Notes: generated from the letters alone by a model not told the origin. Positions 25,101-35,033 are shown, counted from the first letter of the stretch. The stretch is 64,000 nucleotides of DNA from Gammaproteobacteria bacterium (GCA_024275935.1 JAJRYF010000037.1:30615-94614), one strand, 5' to 3'. Numbers and translations: made by a program.

Positions 25101-25685
25101 TCAATAATAAGGGTTTTGGCCGGAGGCATGATCTGTGGCATCAATAACTGCAGTCACCTCCGGCAGTTGCTCTTTAAGAGTTTTCTCTATTCCGTTTTGC
25201 AGGGTAACATTGGCCATCCCACAACCCTGACAGCCGCCACCGAATTGTAACGACACAACTCCATCTTCAGTTACTCCGACCAAAGTTACATGGCCTTTGT
25301 GACTCGCTAGTGACGGATTAATTTCAGTATCAATCAACCAGCCTACCTGCTCTAGCAGGGGTGCATTTGTCGCTGGCGCAGACCCCTTAATTTTAGGTGC
25401 TCGAATATTCAGGCGACCACCGGTACCTTCATTAATATAATCAATTTCAGCATCAACCAACCAGTCTTGGGAGGCTTGTTCTATAAATAAATTAATTTCA
25501 CCAATCGGCATCAGTTGATCATCAGCCTGGCTTTCTCCGTTACCACAAAATATCAATTCACAGTTTGCAGCCGGGGTTCCAGCCGCGGTAACCCGTAAGC
25601 GCAAGCCTAATCCTGGCTCATCTTGTTTTGCCACCAATTCATTTAGAAACTGGTTAGCCGATTCAGTGATTTCAATTGCTAACAT
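25101..25685 (-). CDS. nfuA: Fe-S biogenesis protein NfuA
   Basis: Carrier that delivers [4Fe-4S] clusters to target enzymes under stress. 194 residues: a degenerate A-type N-terminal domain (about 1-95) and a C-terminal Nfu domain with the cluster-binding Cys pair C152 and C155 in GGGCQGCGM. Both length and architecture match E. coli NfuA (191). An AGAAGGA ribosome site precedes the ATG. A palindromic insertion-like element lies immediately upstream of that site. Confidence 0.96.
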   Translation of the reverse strand: MLAIEITESANQFLNELVAKQDEPGLGLRLRVTAAGTPAANCELIFCGNGESQADDQLMPIGEINLFIEQASQDWLVDAEIDYINEGTGGRLNIRAPKIKGSAPATNAPLLEQVGWLIDTEINPSLASHKGHVTLVGVTEDGVVSLQFGGGCQGCGMANVTLQNGIEKTLKEQLPEVTAVIDATDHASGQNPYY

Positions 25686-25700
25686 AATCCTTCTCTAATT

Positions 25701-25795
25701 TACTATAGGAATCTCTGATTAATATACACATCCTCAGGCTGTAAGCCCCACAGGGCAAGCTGGGGATGCATGTCTATTAATCAGAGGCTACTATA
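25701..25795. repeat. Palindromic insertion-like element flanked by TACTATA repeats
   Basis: A 74-bp palindrome (25713-25786) whose outer arms CTCTGATTAATA and TATTAATCAGAG match perfectly, with further pairing of CATCC/GGATG and a CCCC/GGGG stem. Direct repeats of TACTATA (25701-25707 and 25789-25795) flank it, as a target duplication would. It overlaps the last codons of the esterase and lies just before the nfuA ribosome site. It may be a small MITE or a REP-type hairpin. It is unrelated in sequence to the two larger elements. Confidence 0.6.
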
Positions 25796-26797
25796 TAACC
25801 AGGGTAGTGAAATATCTAACCTGTGATCTATCCCTGAATGGGTACCATCAAATTCTTCGTAATGGTGGGCAATACCAAGCTCAGTCAGGCGTTTATTGAA
25901 GATACGATTACCATAGTGGATATTATACTGATCCCGATTACCAACATCCAGATACAAACCTTTTAATTGCTTTAAGCCTAACAGCTTCTCAGCAGGCATC
26001 ACCACCGGATCAAACTCTAACCATCTATTCCAAATATCAGGGTCAAGCTGGCAAGTTTCAAGGTCGAAGGGTAGACGAAAAGGCAAACCAGCCGTTAACT
26101 CACTGCTCTGCTTAGGGGAGTAAGTAGCTGCCATACACAAGACCATAAGAGTGTGAAAATCATCACTACCAGGCTGTTTGGAGGCCCAAAACTTACGCAT
26201 GAAAGTCGGGATATCATATTTAGATCTGGCTAATACCTTACATGCAGTAGGGAAATCCGGCCGATACACCAAGTCGAAAAACATATCTCCGGAGTGACAG
26301 GCAGCTGCGGCCCAAATATCAGGATGGCGAATAACTTGCATCAAAGCACCATAGCCGCCCGATGACTTGCCAAAAACCACATGCGCAGAAACCCCATAAC
26401 GAGATTCAACCACAGGCATTAACTCTTCCAACAGATAATCTTCGTAAAACCCTACTGCTGGAGAGTTCAGGTATTGATTGCCGCCAAGCGAGGTATAACA
26501 ATCGGGAAACACCATAATGGTCGACCCCATTTTTTCTGTTGCAATCAGGCGATCTAAGCGCTGTGGTAAGTTTTCACCATGATTGCGCCAATTTACATGA
26601 CCCGGGCCCGAGTTTGTGTAAGCCGCTAAATCCCAAAACACAGGTAAGCTACGACTATCATCGTAGCCTGCAGGTGTGTAAACCAACAAATCCCGGACAG
26701 TTGGATCTCCCCATGGGTTGTTCGCCAATACTGCTGATTTATGCGCGATACGGGCAACCTTCCCAGTTGGCCAGTCTGCTTGATTTTTAATCTTCAT
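25781..26797 (-). CDS. Alpha/beta-hydrolase, putative esterase (esterase D/FrsA-like PF00756 type)
   Basis: 338-residue cytosolic serine hydrolase. The nucleophile elbow is GKSSGG (S145). The likely acid is in YLDVGNRDQYN and the catalytic His is in DGTHSGIDHR. No signal peptide is visible. Its final codons lie inside the neighbouring palindrome; without that insertion the frame would continue about eight more codons into the nfuA start region. The substrate is unknown; S-formylglutathione hydrolase and mycolyl-esterase relatives share the fold. Confidence 0.86.
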   Translation of the reverse strand: MKIKNQADWPTGKVARIAHKSAVLANNPWGDPTVRDLLVYTPAGYDDSRSLPVFWDLAAYTNSGPGHVNWRNHGENLPQRLDRLIATEKMGSTIMVFPDCYTSLGGNQYLNSPAVGFYEDYLLEELMPVVESRYGVSAHVVFGKSSGGYGALMQVIRHPDIWAAAACHSGDMFFDLVYRPDFPTACKVLARSKYDIPTFMRKFWASKQPGSDDFHTLMVLCMAATYSPKQSSELTAGLPFRLPFDLETCQLDPDIWNRWLEFDPVVMPAEKLLGLKQLKGLYLDVGNRDQYNIHYGNRIFNKRLTELGIAHHYEEFDGTHSGIDHRLDISLPWLYSSL

Positions 26798-26825
26798 ACA
26801 ATACCTATACCGAGGCCTACCTGAA

Positions 26826-27710
26826 TCAGGCTGTACCCTTGCTCACAGTGGCGGCAATATGTGCCAGCACTTTGTCACGCAAGTCAGCCCGCTCCAAAGC
26901 ATAGTCAACTGTTGCCTCAATAAAGCCAGCCTTGCTGCCACAATCGTAACGCCTGCCTTCAAACTCGCAGTACTCTACTATTTGGTCTTCCAATAACAGG
27001 GCAATTGCATCTGTAAGCTGAATTTCACCGCTGGCCTGGTTGGCGACTATATCCAGTTTAGGGAAAATTTCCGGTGTCAGTATATAACGGCCAACAACTG
27101 CCAGATTAGATGGAGTATTTTCCGGGTTTGGCTTTTCAATAATAGAATTTAACTGACAACCATCTATTGTTGGTTCAATGATGCCGTAGCGACCGGTATC
27201 TTCATCGGCCACACGCTGCACAGCAAGAACACTGTTGCCACCAATTTCAAATTGCGATATCAATTGCTGCAAGCAGCCCTTACCTCTTGATTTAATTAAG
27301 TCATCCGCCAAAATAATTGCACAGGGCTCATCACCAACCAACTCTCTGGCGCAATTGACTGCATGGCCTAGCCCAAGCGGCTCGATTTGCGGAACTTCGG
27401 CCCGGGTAATATGGCTGGGAATAATATTCCGTATAGTGTCAAGTAGTTCAGAGTTACCGCTAGCTGCCAATCTGGTTTCTAATTCGAAGGCCTGATCGAA
27501 GTGATCTGAAATGGTATGTTTCTTTCTGCTGGTGACAAATATCAGAGTTTCAATACCTGCCGCAATAGCTTCTTCAACCGCATACTGAATCAACGGCTTA
27601 TCGACAATTGGGAGCATTTCCTTGGGGATAGACTTAGTTGCTGGCAAAAACCTGGTGCCCAGTCCGGCTACTGGAAATATAGCCTTACGCACCTTCTGTA
27701 CACTACTCAT
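26826..27710 (-). CDS. galU: UTP-glucose-1-phosphate uridylyltransferase
   Basis: Makes UDP-glucose from UTP and glucose-1-phosphate for surface polysaccharides. 294 residues, with the nucleotide-binding motif PVAGLGTRFLPATKSIPKEM near the N-terminus, the VDKPLIQYAVEEA segment, and the sugar-binding Lys region IIEKPNP. It overlaps the upstream dehydratase gene by 4 nt (ATGA), so it ends an operon of LPS/capsule genes. Confidence 0.97.
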   Translation of the reverse strand: MSSVQKVRKAIFPVAGLGTRFLPATKSIPKEMLPIVDKPLIQYAVEEAIAAGIETLIFVTSRKKHTISDHFDQAFELETRLAASGNSELLDTIRNIIPSHITRAEVPQIEPLGLGHAVNCARELVGDEPCAIILADDLIKSRGKGCLQQLISQFEIGGNSVLAVQRVADEDTGRYGIIEPTIDGCQLNSIIEKPNPENTPSNLAVVGRYILTPEIFPKLDIVANQASGEIQLTDAIALLLEDQIVEYCEFEGRRYDCGSKAGFIEATVDYALERADLRDKVLAHIAATVSKGTA

Positions 27711-29605
27711 GATTGCTTATCTAGACCTACCCTCTGGCTAGTACGGTTGATTGATACAACCTTCTCTGACATAGGTGCAGAGACTCTGTCCAGCTCAGGA
27801 ACTAAAGTTACCAGAGTCGTATACAAACTTTTTACATCATAGCGTTTCACAGCCAATTCTGACTCTCTTATTGCTGCTTGCAATAAGGGCCAGGCAGTTT
27901 CGCGGTGTCTTGCCAGGAAAATCTTTTCGTGTGAGGTTTTCTGGTATGGCTCATGCTCATGGAATAACTCTTCAAACAATTTCTCACCCGGGCGCAGACC
28001 GGTATAAATAATTTGTATATCTTTACCCGGCTCTTTACCCGCAAGCCGAATAAGTTGTTCTGCAAGATAGTTTATCTTTACTGGCTCACCCATATCTAGA
28101 ACAAAAATTTCACTACCCTCACCCAATACCGCCGCTTGCATAATCAGCTGCGATGCCTCGGATATGGTCATAAAATAACGTGATATTTCTGGGTGGGTAA
28201 CAGTTACCGGGCCGCCTTTTATTATCTGCTGCTTAAACAGTGGCACCACACTACCATTTGAGTTTAATACATTGCCGAAACGCACAGTGATAAAGCGCGT
28301 GTCAGAGCGGGCATTCATATTCTGACAGTAAATCTCGGCAACCCGTTTAGTTGCACCCATAATATTAGTGGGGTTAACTGCTTTATCAGTTGAAATCAAC
28401 ACAAAAGTTCCGACATTGTGTCGGTCTGCCGCCTGTGATATGCGTACCGTGCCAAGTACGTTATTACGATATGCTTCACGAATATGGTTTTGCAATATAG
28501 GTAAATGTTTATACGCAGCCGCATGGAATATCATATCTGGACGATAGTCGCCAACTACCTTTTCTGCAGTTGCCGGATCACAGATATCCCCCAACACGCA
28601 GGCATAAAGCAAGTCCTGGTAGTCGTCTCTTAATTCGTTATCAATTTGATAAAGGTTGTATTCACTATGATCGACAACGATCAGCTCTACCGGGTTGAGG
28701 CGAGCTATTTGACGGCAAATCTCGGCACCAATGGAACCGCCACCGCCTGTGACCAAAACTCTCTTTCCAGCCAGGCCGTCGCGGATTGAGTCCCAATTAA
28801 GCATTACCGGTTGGCGACCTAGCAGGTCATCAATAACCACTGGCTTTAACTCATCGATTCGAGTTGCGTTGCTGCCAAAATCCTGAAGCGTAGGCAAAGT
28901 CATAAACTTGATGCCAGATTCCTCACAATATTCAACAATCTGTTGCATTTGCAGATTTGTAGCCGATGGAATCGCAATTATAACCAGCTCAGCAGTATGT
29001 TCAGTGACAATAGCTTGCAGCTCGGATATTTTACCTAATACTGCTATTCCGTGAACATTGGCGCCTTTAAGCTTGTGATTATCATCTAGAATTCCGAGAA
29101 TATTAAAGCCACCTCGGTGGCGTAATTCACGCACCAGTAGTGCCCCTGAGTGACCCGCACCCAGAATTAAAGTACGCTTACCCTCGCTGGAAACTGATTC
29201 CAGTCGCCGGTCTTTCCAGATTCTGTAAAGCATCCTTGGAATACCTAACAGCAGGAATAAAACCAATGGGAAGGAGATAAGAATTACAGATGAAGCTGCC
29301 AATGAGCCGCCAGTTAGAAGAACAAACAAGGCAACCAATAAGCCACCGTAGGTACTAGCCCTGATAATGCTCCATAAGTCCAGGAAGCTGGCAAATCGCC
29401 ATAAACCTCGATATAGGCCTATGTACCAGAATAGTAGCCCTTGCATACCTAGAATCAAAAGGGTTTCTACACCGAACCAGTCACCCATAGATGCAACACC
29501 CATAATTTGGGTTTGCAGCCAGTTAGCAGTGAGCCAAGCAATCAAAACCATGACTAAGTCATGGCAAACTACTGCGGCGCGCGGGTGTCTAAGCCAATGC
29601 ATCAT
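27707..29605 (-). CDS. Membrane-bound nucleotide-sugar 4,6-dehydratase (WbpM/CapD/FlaA1 family)
   Basis: 632 residues. The N-terminal domain has four transmembrane helices (about residues 10-130) followed by a first Rossmann-like domain (LILGAGHSGALLVREL). The second, catalytic SDR domain starts with VTGGGGSIGAEICRQIA and has the STDKAVNPTNIMGATKR region typical of WbpM-type UDP-GlcNAc C6-dehydratases, in which the usual catalytic Tyr is Met. The product feeds QuiNAc/FucNAc-type O-antigen sugars. It lies between a WbpL-like transferase (1 base away) and galU (4-nt overlap). Confidence 0.92.
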   Translation of the reverse strand: MMHWLRHPRAAVVCHDLVMVLIAWLTANWLQTQIMGVASMGDWFGVETLLILGMQGLLFWYIGLYRGLWRFASFLDLWSIIRASTYGGLLVALFVLLTGGSLAASSVILISFPLVLFLLLGIPRMLYRIWKDRRLESVSSEGKRTLILGAGHSGALLVRELRHRGGFNILGILDDNHKLKGANVHGIAVLGKISELQAIVTEHTAELVIIAIPSATNLQMQQIVEYCEESGIKFMTLPTLQDFGSNATRIDELKPVVIDDLLGRQPVMLNWDSIRDGLAGKRVLVTGGGGSIGAEICRQIARLNPVELIVVDHSEYNLYQIDNELRDDYQDLLYACVLGDICDPATAEKVVGDYRPDMIFHAAAYKHLPILQNHIREAYRNNVLGTVRISQAADRHNVGTFVLISTDKAVNPTNIMGATKRVAEIYCQNMNARSDTRFITVRFGNVLNSNGSVVPLFKQQIIKGGPVTVTHPEISRYFMTISEASQLIMQAAVLGEGSEIFVLDMGEPVKINYLAEQLIRLAGKEPGKDIQIIYTGLRPGEKLFEELFHEHEPYQKTSHEKIFLARHRETAWPLLQAAIRESELAVKRYDVKSLYTTLVTLVPELDRVSAPMSEKVVSINRTSQRVGLDKQS

Positions 29606-29606
29606 C

Positions 29607-30611
29607 CTAATGCCCTAATTCTTGTTTTTTTAACCTGTGGATAGCATACCAGCCGGAACTGAACAGCAGGTAAACAACCAGCGCCACCCAGTAGACGCTA
29701 ACGCGCCCAGTTTCCGCCAACCATACCGCAGGAAGTACAATTAAGCAGTTCAGAGCCTGAAAAATAAACCAGGTACCAACATGTCCACTAGCAACGGATA
29801 CAAGCTGCTGATAAACATGTTCTCGATGCGCAGTATACCACTGTTGGCCTTTAAAAATGCGAACTATAAGAGTTAGGCTTGCATCAACCACAAAACTTGC
29901 CAGTACCAAGGACAGTAAAACCGGATTTAATTGGTAGTTAGCCCAGCCAAGTAATAGTAAAACCGCAAAGCCCACCCCTAAAACACCGCTAAATACATCG
30001 CCCATAAAAATTTTGGGTTTCGGGAAGTTCCACACTAAAAAACCACCAGCAACAGCGGCCAGCAACAAACTAAGCAGGGCTAATTCTTCGGCCCCGGCAC
30101 GAACAAACAGCCAAGTTAACAAAGACCCGGAAAATACAGCTTGTGCCGCTGCCAAACCGTGACTACCATCCATAAAATTGTAGAGATTGGTTAACCAGAC
30201 CATTGCTAATAGTGCTGGAATCCACAACCAGTATATCCAGGTGTGCAAGCCTGCAGGCCAGAAGACATATACAGCCAAGCCGCATGCAAGTACCTGCACA
30301 ATCAATTTATAACGATTTGCCAATGCACCATGATCATCCAAAAAGCCAACCACCCCTAGTAGAACCACTGGTTGCAGGAAACCAAGACCCACAATTCCTG
30401 AAATATATTGCCTAGAAATTAAATATATAATCAGCATCAACAGCACCAGTACCGCAACCACACCTCCGCCCCTTGGAACCGGGCTATGGTGGGAGCGGCG
30501 CGGTCCTGGAAGATCCAGTATCTGCATTTTCCGAGCATAGAGTATCGCTAATGGGGTTAGAAACACAGTAAGAAAAAAACCAAACAGCGGGTAAACTAAC
30601 AGCGAATTCAT
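29607..30611 (-). CDS. Glycosyltransferase family 4, undecaprenyl-phosphate sugar-1-phosphate transferase (WbpL/WecA-like)
   Basis: Polytopic inner-membrane enzyme (334 residues, about 10-11 helices) that starts O-antigen or related glycans by moving a HexNAc-1-phosphate onto undecaprenyl phosphate. It shows the conserved cytoplasmic motifs RRSHHSPVPRGGG, YNFMDGSHGLA (metal-binding Asp) and KIFMGDVFSG. The ATG at 30611 is chosen because it overlaps the lapB stop as ATGA and has a GGGGA site; an upstream in-frame start would lie inside lapB. Confidence 0.93.
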   Translation of the reverse strand: MNSLLVYPLFGFFLTVFLTPLAILYARKMQILDLPGPRRSHHSPVPRGGGVVAVLVLLMLIIYLISRQYISGIVGLGFLQPVVLLGVVGFLDDHGALANRYKLIVQVLACGLAVYVFWPAGLHTWIYWLWIPALLAMVWLTNLYNFMDGSHGLAAAQAVFSGSLLTWLFVRAGAEELALLSLLLAAVAGGFLVWNFPKPKIFMGDVFSGVLGVGFAVLLLLGWANYQLNPVLLSLVLASFVVDASLTLIVRIFKGQQWYTAHREHVYQQLVSVASGHVGTWFIFQALNCLIVLPAVWLAETGRVSVYWVALVVYLLFSSGWYAIHRLKKQELGH

Positions 30612-31780
30612 TCCCCGGTTACGCCACGAATCCGGCAAGTGGTATCCCAGTTCTTACAACTTGGGCAGTGCCATTGGTGCTGTTGACCAGAGAAACCGCA
30701 TTGGGTACAGCGATAAACCGGCTGGTTTTTCAACAACTGCCTGGTTAATTCCAGCAAGACCTCGCGATTCTCTGAATCCTTAGAGATGCTAACATCGGAA
30801 TTCATATCAATCAGGTACTCCAGACCGCGCACGGAAGGATGCCGTCGCAGATGGGCGACCAAAAATTCCGCAGCCGCCTCCCTACCCTGGCACTGCTGAT
30901 AAATTTTAGTACGCTCAATCACCGGGGTAATTCCGTGGGTTTCGTTAACCAGGCGATCTAATAATTCAGGGATTTCCTGCTCACGGCCTGCAGCGGCAAA
31001 TACCTGAAGCATTGCTGGCAAAACTTCCGGCAAGCACTCCAGGTTAGTTTCATAGGCGCGCATATAGGCACTCGCTGCCAGCTCCCATTCTTGTCGCTGT
31101 TCAGCCATCCGCGCCTCTATCAAGCTGGCACGAACCGATCCTGGGTGAGATTGTCGGGCCTGGCGTAGCAGGCTCATAGCTTGCTCCGGATCTTCCTGCT
31201 TAATACTTTCCTCTGCCAACACACAATAATAGTTACCAATAATATGGCCCATGCTACGACTATCTGCCCGTGCTAATTGTTGAGCTACGACTATCGCTTT
31301 TTGCCAATCCTTCTCTTGCTGATAGATATCCAGCAAGTGTCGCAATGCTGAGGGTGTGTGTGCGTCATTTTCCACTAATTCAGAAAATAACCGCTCTGCT
31401 CTATCCAGCAACCCGGCACGCATATAATCCTCACCCAACTCCAGCAACGCTCTGGTTCGTTGCCGTTCGGTTAACCCAGGTTTGGCGATTATATTCTGGT
31501 GACAGCGAATTGCACGATCCACTTCGCCCCGACGACGAAATAGATTTCCCAGGGCGTAGTGAGTTTCAACCGTATCTTGATTTACCTCAGCCAGGCGCAA
31601 AAATACCTCAATCGCCTTATCTTGCTGCTCGTTGAGCAAGTAATTGAGGCCACGAAAATAATGACTACGGAATTTTTTCTCAGGATTGGTTTGCCTCTGA
31701 CTTGCCCCACTATTACCGATTAACCAGCCAATAGCTACGGCCAGCGTCAGCATCAATAGAGAAATCCCCCAATCAGGCAT
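30608..31780 (-). CDS. lapB: Lipopolysaccharide assembly protein LapB
   Basis: Inner-membrane TPR protein that controls LpxC proteolysis by FtsH and so LPS synthesis. 390 residues from the ATG at 31780, almost the E. coli length; this start overlaps lapA by 8 nt and leaves the anchor helix (LLMLTLAVAIGWLIG) at residues 7-21. About nine TPR units follow. The C-terminal rubredoxin-like zinc knuckle has CTQC and CPSC pairs. It is coupled with lapA upstream and the WbpL-like gene downstream. Confidence 0.95.
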   Translation of the reverse strand: MPDWGISLLMLTLAVAIGWLIGNSGASQRQTNPEKKFRSHYFRGLNYLLNEQQDKAIEVFLRLAEVNQDTVETHYALGNLFRRRGEVDRAIRCHQNIIAKPGLTERQRTRALLELGEDYMRAGLLDRAERLFSELVENDAHTPSALRHLLDIYQQEKDWQKAIVVAQQLARADSRSMGHIIGNYYCVLAEESIKQEDPEQAMSLLRQARQSHPGSVRASLIEARMAEQRQEWELAASAYMRAYETNLECLPEVLPAMLQVFAAAGREQEIPELLDRLVNETHGITPVIERTKIYQQCQGREAAAEFLVAHLRRHPSVRGLEYLIDMNSDVSISKDSENREVLLELTRQLLKNQPVYRCTQCGFSGQQHQWHCPSCKNWDTTCRIRGVTGE

Positions 31781-32075
31781 TTTTGGTGGGCGGTCGGGTA
31801 TTTCCCAGACTGTCACCATTAACAGAGTTTAATTTGGCTTGATTCTTTTGCGAGCGCTTTAGGGCCATGCGTAAAGGCAAAACCCGGGTTACATACAGGG
31901 CGAAAACCCCGGCTAAAGCACCGACCACAAAGGCTAGCACCAAAATGCCACCCAATGGCGCACTAAATTGCCACCACAGAAGGTCTACAGATACCTTATC
32001 AGCATTAAGCGTCCCCAGTATTAAACCTGTGAGTAACGCAATAATTGCCAATATATACAGGCTAAAACGAAACAT
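31773..32075 (-). CDS. lapA: Lipopolysaccharide assembly protein LapA (DUF1049)
   Basis: 100-residue inner-membrane protein with two transmembrane helices (about residues 4-22 and 40-64) and a charged cytoplasmic tail with a possible coiled coil. This is the YciS/LapA architecture; it partners LapB. It lies 12 bases after ihfB and overlaps lapB by 8 nt. Confidence 0.93.
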   Translation of the reverse strand: MFRFSLYILAIIALLTGLILGTLNADKVSVDLLWWQFSAPLGGILVLAFVVGALAGVFALYVTRVLPLRMALKRSQKNQAKLNSVNGDSLGNTRPPTKNA

Positions 32076-32087
32076 TTTAACCCGCTG

Positions 32088-32384
32088 TTACTGCTCTTTC
32101 TTCATTGAGTTATTGACTCTTTCACGGAGAGTTTTGCCCGGCTTGAAATGGGGCACATACTTACCTGGCAAGGCTACAGAAGCACCAGTTTTAGGGTTGC
32201 GCCCCATCCTTGGTGGACGGTAGTGTAGTGAAAAACTACCAAAGCCCCGCACTTCAATTCTTTCGCCTGCCGCCAGTGACTGGCTCATTTGCTCAAGAAT
32301 GGTTTTAACTGCCAACTCAACATCGACATGCGCCAAATGCTGCTGTTGGGATGCAAGTAAATCTATTAACTCTGACTTGGTCAT
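32088..32384 (-). CDS. ihfB: Integration host factor subunit beta
   Basis: DNA-bending nucleoid protein that pairs with IhfA. 98 residues of the HU/IHF fold, with the beta-arm segment [21 protein letters not shown] carrying the DNA-intercalating Pro (around RNPKTG). It is placed after rpsA and before lapA, the standard gammaproteobacterial order. A hairpin in the 102-base gap after rpsA may adjust read-through. Confidence 0.97.
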   Translation of the reverse strand: MTKSELIDLLASQQQHLAHVDVELAVKTILEQMSQSLAAGERIEVRGFGSFSLHYRPPRMGRNPKTGASVALPGKYVPHFKPGKTLRERVNNSMKKEQ

Positions 32385-32428
32385 AATTTGTCTATAAATA
32401 GTTGGCTGTAGTTTTTATTAGTGAAATA

Positions 32429-32458
32429 ACGGAGGGTTACAAAGCAACCCCCCGCCGT
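32429..32458 (-). terminator. Hairpin between rpsA and ihfB (attenuator candidate)
   Basis: On the minus strand GGGGTTGC and GTAACCCTCC pair around a short loop, extended by outer ACGG/CCGT pairing with a bulge. The following bases are T-rich but not a clean U-run, so partial termination or mRNA stabilisation is as likely as full termination. Confidence 0.4.
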
Positions 32459-32486
32459 CAGTCTATCAGATTACGCAGCTTCAGTA

Positions 32487-34163
32487 TCAGTCTTTTTGAT
32501 CCAGCTGCTCGCGCAACAGATCTCCAAGAGTAGAACCGGTTGCTGCCTCAGCAGTGCTTTCGTACTCTTCCAGAACTTCTGCAAGCTCATCATCTTCTTT
32601 AGCTTTGATGGACAAGCTTAGCACACGGTTCTTACGATCAATGTTAAAGAACTTGGCTTCGAGGTCGTCACCAACTGCAAACAGCTTGCTAGCGTCCTCT
32701 ACCCGGTCTTTAGAAATATCACTAACTCGTAGATACCCATCTACGCCGTCGGCTAACTCTACCAACACTCCACGAGCGTCAACTTCTTTAACCTTGCCTT
32801 TAACCAGGCTACCACGAGGGTGCTCTGCCATAAAGGTTGCAAAAGGGTCTTGCTCAAGCTGTTTCAGGCCAAGCGAGATACGCTCGCGCTCAGGATCTAC
32901 TGCTAGCACTACCGCTTCCAGCTCATCACCTTTCTTAAAGCTACTAGAGACATCATCACCACTTAGCATCCAAGATATATCTGATAAGTGAATCAGACCA
33001 TCAATACCGCCATCCAGACCAATAAAGATTCCGAAATCGGTAATCGATTTGATTTTACCAGCAACTTTATCACCCTTATTATGGGTGGCTGCAAAATTCT
33101 GCCATGGGTTAGGTTGACACTGTTTCATGCCTAAAGAAATACGCCGACGCTCTTCGTCTATATCAAGCACCATAACCTCAACTTCCTGGCCACTGTGAAT
33201 TACTTTGGCAGGGTTAACATTACGGTTGGTCCAGTCCAGTTCAGATACATGCACCAGGCCTTCTACGCCTTCTTCAATTTCAACAAAACAACCATAATCG
33301 GTAATATTGCTGACTTTACCAAACAGGCGTGTGCCAATTGGGTAACGGCGCGACAAATCCTGCCAAGGATCATCACCTAACTGTTTCAAACCAAGTGAAA
33401 CCCGGTTGCGCTCGCGGTCAAAGCGGAGCACCCGAACTTCTAGTTCGTCACCAGCATTTACCACCTCTGATGGATGGCGAACCCGTTTCCAGGCCATATC
33501 GGTAATATGCAGCAAGCCGTCAACACCACCTAAATCGATGAACGCGCCGTAATCGGTGAGGTTCTTGACCACACCCTTAATAACTGCACCCTCTTCCATG
33601 CGTTCCAGCAGTGCTTCACGCTCAGCACTGTATTCAGACTCAACAACTGCCCGCCGAGATACCACAATATTATTGCGCTGGCGGTCAAGTTTAATAATTT
33701 TAAATTCGAGGTCTTTACCTTCCAGGTAAGCGGAATCACGCACTGGCCGCACATCTACTAGAGAGCCGGGCAAGAAAGCACGAATACCTTCAACATCAAC
33801 CGTAAAGCCACCTTTGACCTTGCCGTTGATTTTACCGGTGATTATATCTCCAGATTCCTGTGCTGTTTCCAGCACATCCCAAACCATGGCGCGTTTAGCT
33901 TTCTCACGCGAAAGACGAGTTTCACCAAAGCCGTCTTCTACGGCATCTAGTGCAACTTTTACATCATCACCGATAGCAACCTCAAGCTCTCCAGAGGAGT
34001 TCTTGAATTCTTCGATGGGCACTAGGCCCTCGGATTTAAGACCAGCATGTACTACTACGAAATCATTTCTGATTTCAACTACCTGACCGGTGACGATTGA
34101 ACCTAGCTTTAGGCTCTTATTGAGCAAGGATTGCTCAAAGAGCTCAGCGAAATTTTCAGACAT
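32487..34163 (-). CDS. rpsA: 30S ribosomal protein S1
   Basis: mRNA-binding ribosomal protein of 558 residues (E. coli 557). Six S1/OB repeats can be followed, each with the GxVxxIxDYGxFV pattern (for example [20 protein letters not shown] and [20 protein letters not shown]). The 177-base upstream region after cmk probably contains its own promoter and the autoregulatory leader, but I cannot point to a clear hexamer pair. A small GCCC/GGGC hairpin lies at 34271-34283. Confidence 0.98.
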   Translation of the reverse strand: MSENFAELFEQSLLNKSLKLGSIVTGQVVEIRNDFVVVHAGLKSEGLVPIEEFKNSSGELEVAIGDDVKVALDAVEDGFGETRLSREKAKRAMVWDVLETAQESGDIITGKINGKVKGGFTVDVEGIRAFLPGSLVDVRPVRDSAYLEGKDLEFKIIKLDRQRNNIVVSRRAVVESEYSAEREALLERMEEGAVIKGVVKNLTDYGAFIDLGGVDGLLHITDMAWKRVRHPSEVVNAGDELEVRVLRFDRERNRVSLGLKQLGDDPWQDLSRRYPIGTRLFGKVSNITDYGCFVEIEEGVEGLVHVSELDWTNRNVNPAKVIHSGQEVEVMVLDIDEERRRISLGMKQCQPNPWQNFAATHNKGDKVAGKIKSITDFGIFIGLDGGIDGLIHLSDISWMLSGDDVSSSFKKGDELEAVVLAVDPERERISLGLKQLEQDPFATFMAEHPRGSLVKGKVKEVDARGVLVELADGVDGYLRVSDISKDRVEDASKLFAVGDDLEAKFFNIDRKNRVLSLSIKAKEDDELAEVLEEYESTAEAATGSTLGDLLREQLDQKD

Positions 34164-34340
34164 TGATTATTCCTGCAGAACTATCAGATTAATACATATC
34201 GACTTGCCTTACCGCCAAAGGGCACATACAAGAACTATAAAACCTGAATTACTCTGCTCCAATTGTAATTGCCCCTGAAGGGCTAGTTAATAAAAATATC
34301 ATTCCAAAACCACGAATGACGATAATGTTTTACATAAATA

Positions 34341-35033
34341 TCATAAAGATATGCCGCTTTCCTCAACTATTACGGCAACTTGATTAAAGATACTTTCTAT
34401 ACTTAAATCTGTACTGTCGATGATAATAGCATCCGGCGCCGGTCGTAATGGCGCTACTGCTCTATTACGATCCCTCTCATCACGCTCTTCAATATCTCTG
34501 TAAAGCCGCGAGATACTAACATTTTCTCCTTTTTGTTTCAACTGCTTATACCGTCTTTGCGCTCTTTCTTCGGCGCTTGCAGTCAGGAATATTTTTAAGT
34601 CTGCATCAGTAAAAACCACAGTTCCCATATCGCGGCCATCTGCCACCAGGCCCGGGGCTTGCTGGAAAGCTCGTTGGCGCTGAAATAAACCTTCACGAAC
34701 TGAAGGTATTGCTGTAACTTTCGAGGCCAAAGCTGATATTTCAGGCATCCTGATAGCATCGCTTACATCTTCACCATCAAGCACCGAGCTGCTACTACCA
34801 TTAGCATTAAGGGAAAAGGCAATTGGTAGCTCACGCGCCAGTTCGGCTAGCCGTGTTGACTCCAATTGCGGCTGTGTAATCCCTAGTCTTGATGCCGCTA
34901 AAGCTAGCAGGCGATACAAAGCACCACTATCTAGCAAGCGCCAACCAAGTTGCTGAGCCAATAGTGCCGCAATAGTACCCTTGCCCGCCCCGCTAGGCCC
35001 ATCAATTGCAATAACTGGCACCAATTTACTCAT
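34341..35033 (-). CDS. cmk: Cytidylate kinase
   Basis: Phosphorylates CMP and dCMP with ATP. 230 residues with the P-loop GPSGAGKGT near the N-terminus, the ADGRDMGTVVF motif, and the lid region RRYKQLKQKG followed by RDIEERDERDRNR. Its start overlaps the aroA stop by 8 nt, the usual aroA-cmk-rpsA order. Confidence 0.97.
   Translation of the reverse strand: MSKLVPVIAIDGPSGAGKGTIAALLAQQLGWRLLDSGALYRLLALAASRLGITQPQLESTRLAELARELPIAFSLNANGSSSSVLDGEDVSDAIRMPEISALASKVTAIPSVREGLFQRQRAFQQAPGLVADGRDMGTVVFTDADLKIFLTASAEERAQRRYKQLKQKGENVSISRLYRDIEERDERDRNRAVAPLRPAPDAIIIDSTDLSIESIFNQVAVIVEESGISL

Noticed and set aside
25094..25133. ACAGATCA/TGATCTGT pair near the nfuA end as a terminator
   Set aside because: The loop is over 20 bases, one arm is coding, and there is no T-run; probably chance.
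32554..32991. 145-residue plus-strand ORF opposite rpsA
   Set aside because: Ser-rich antisense shadow of the S1 repeats.
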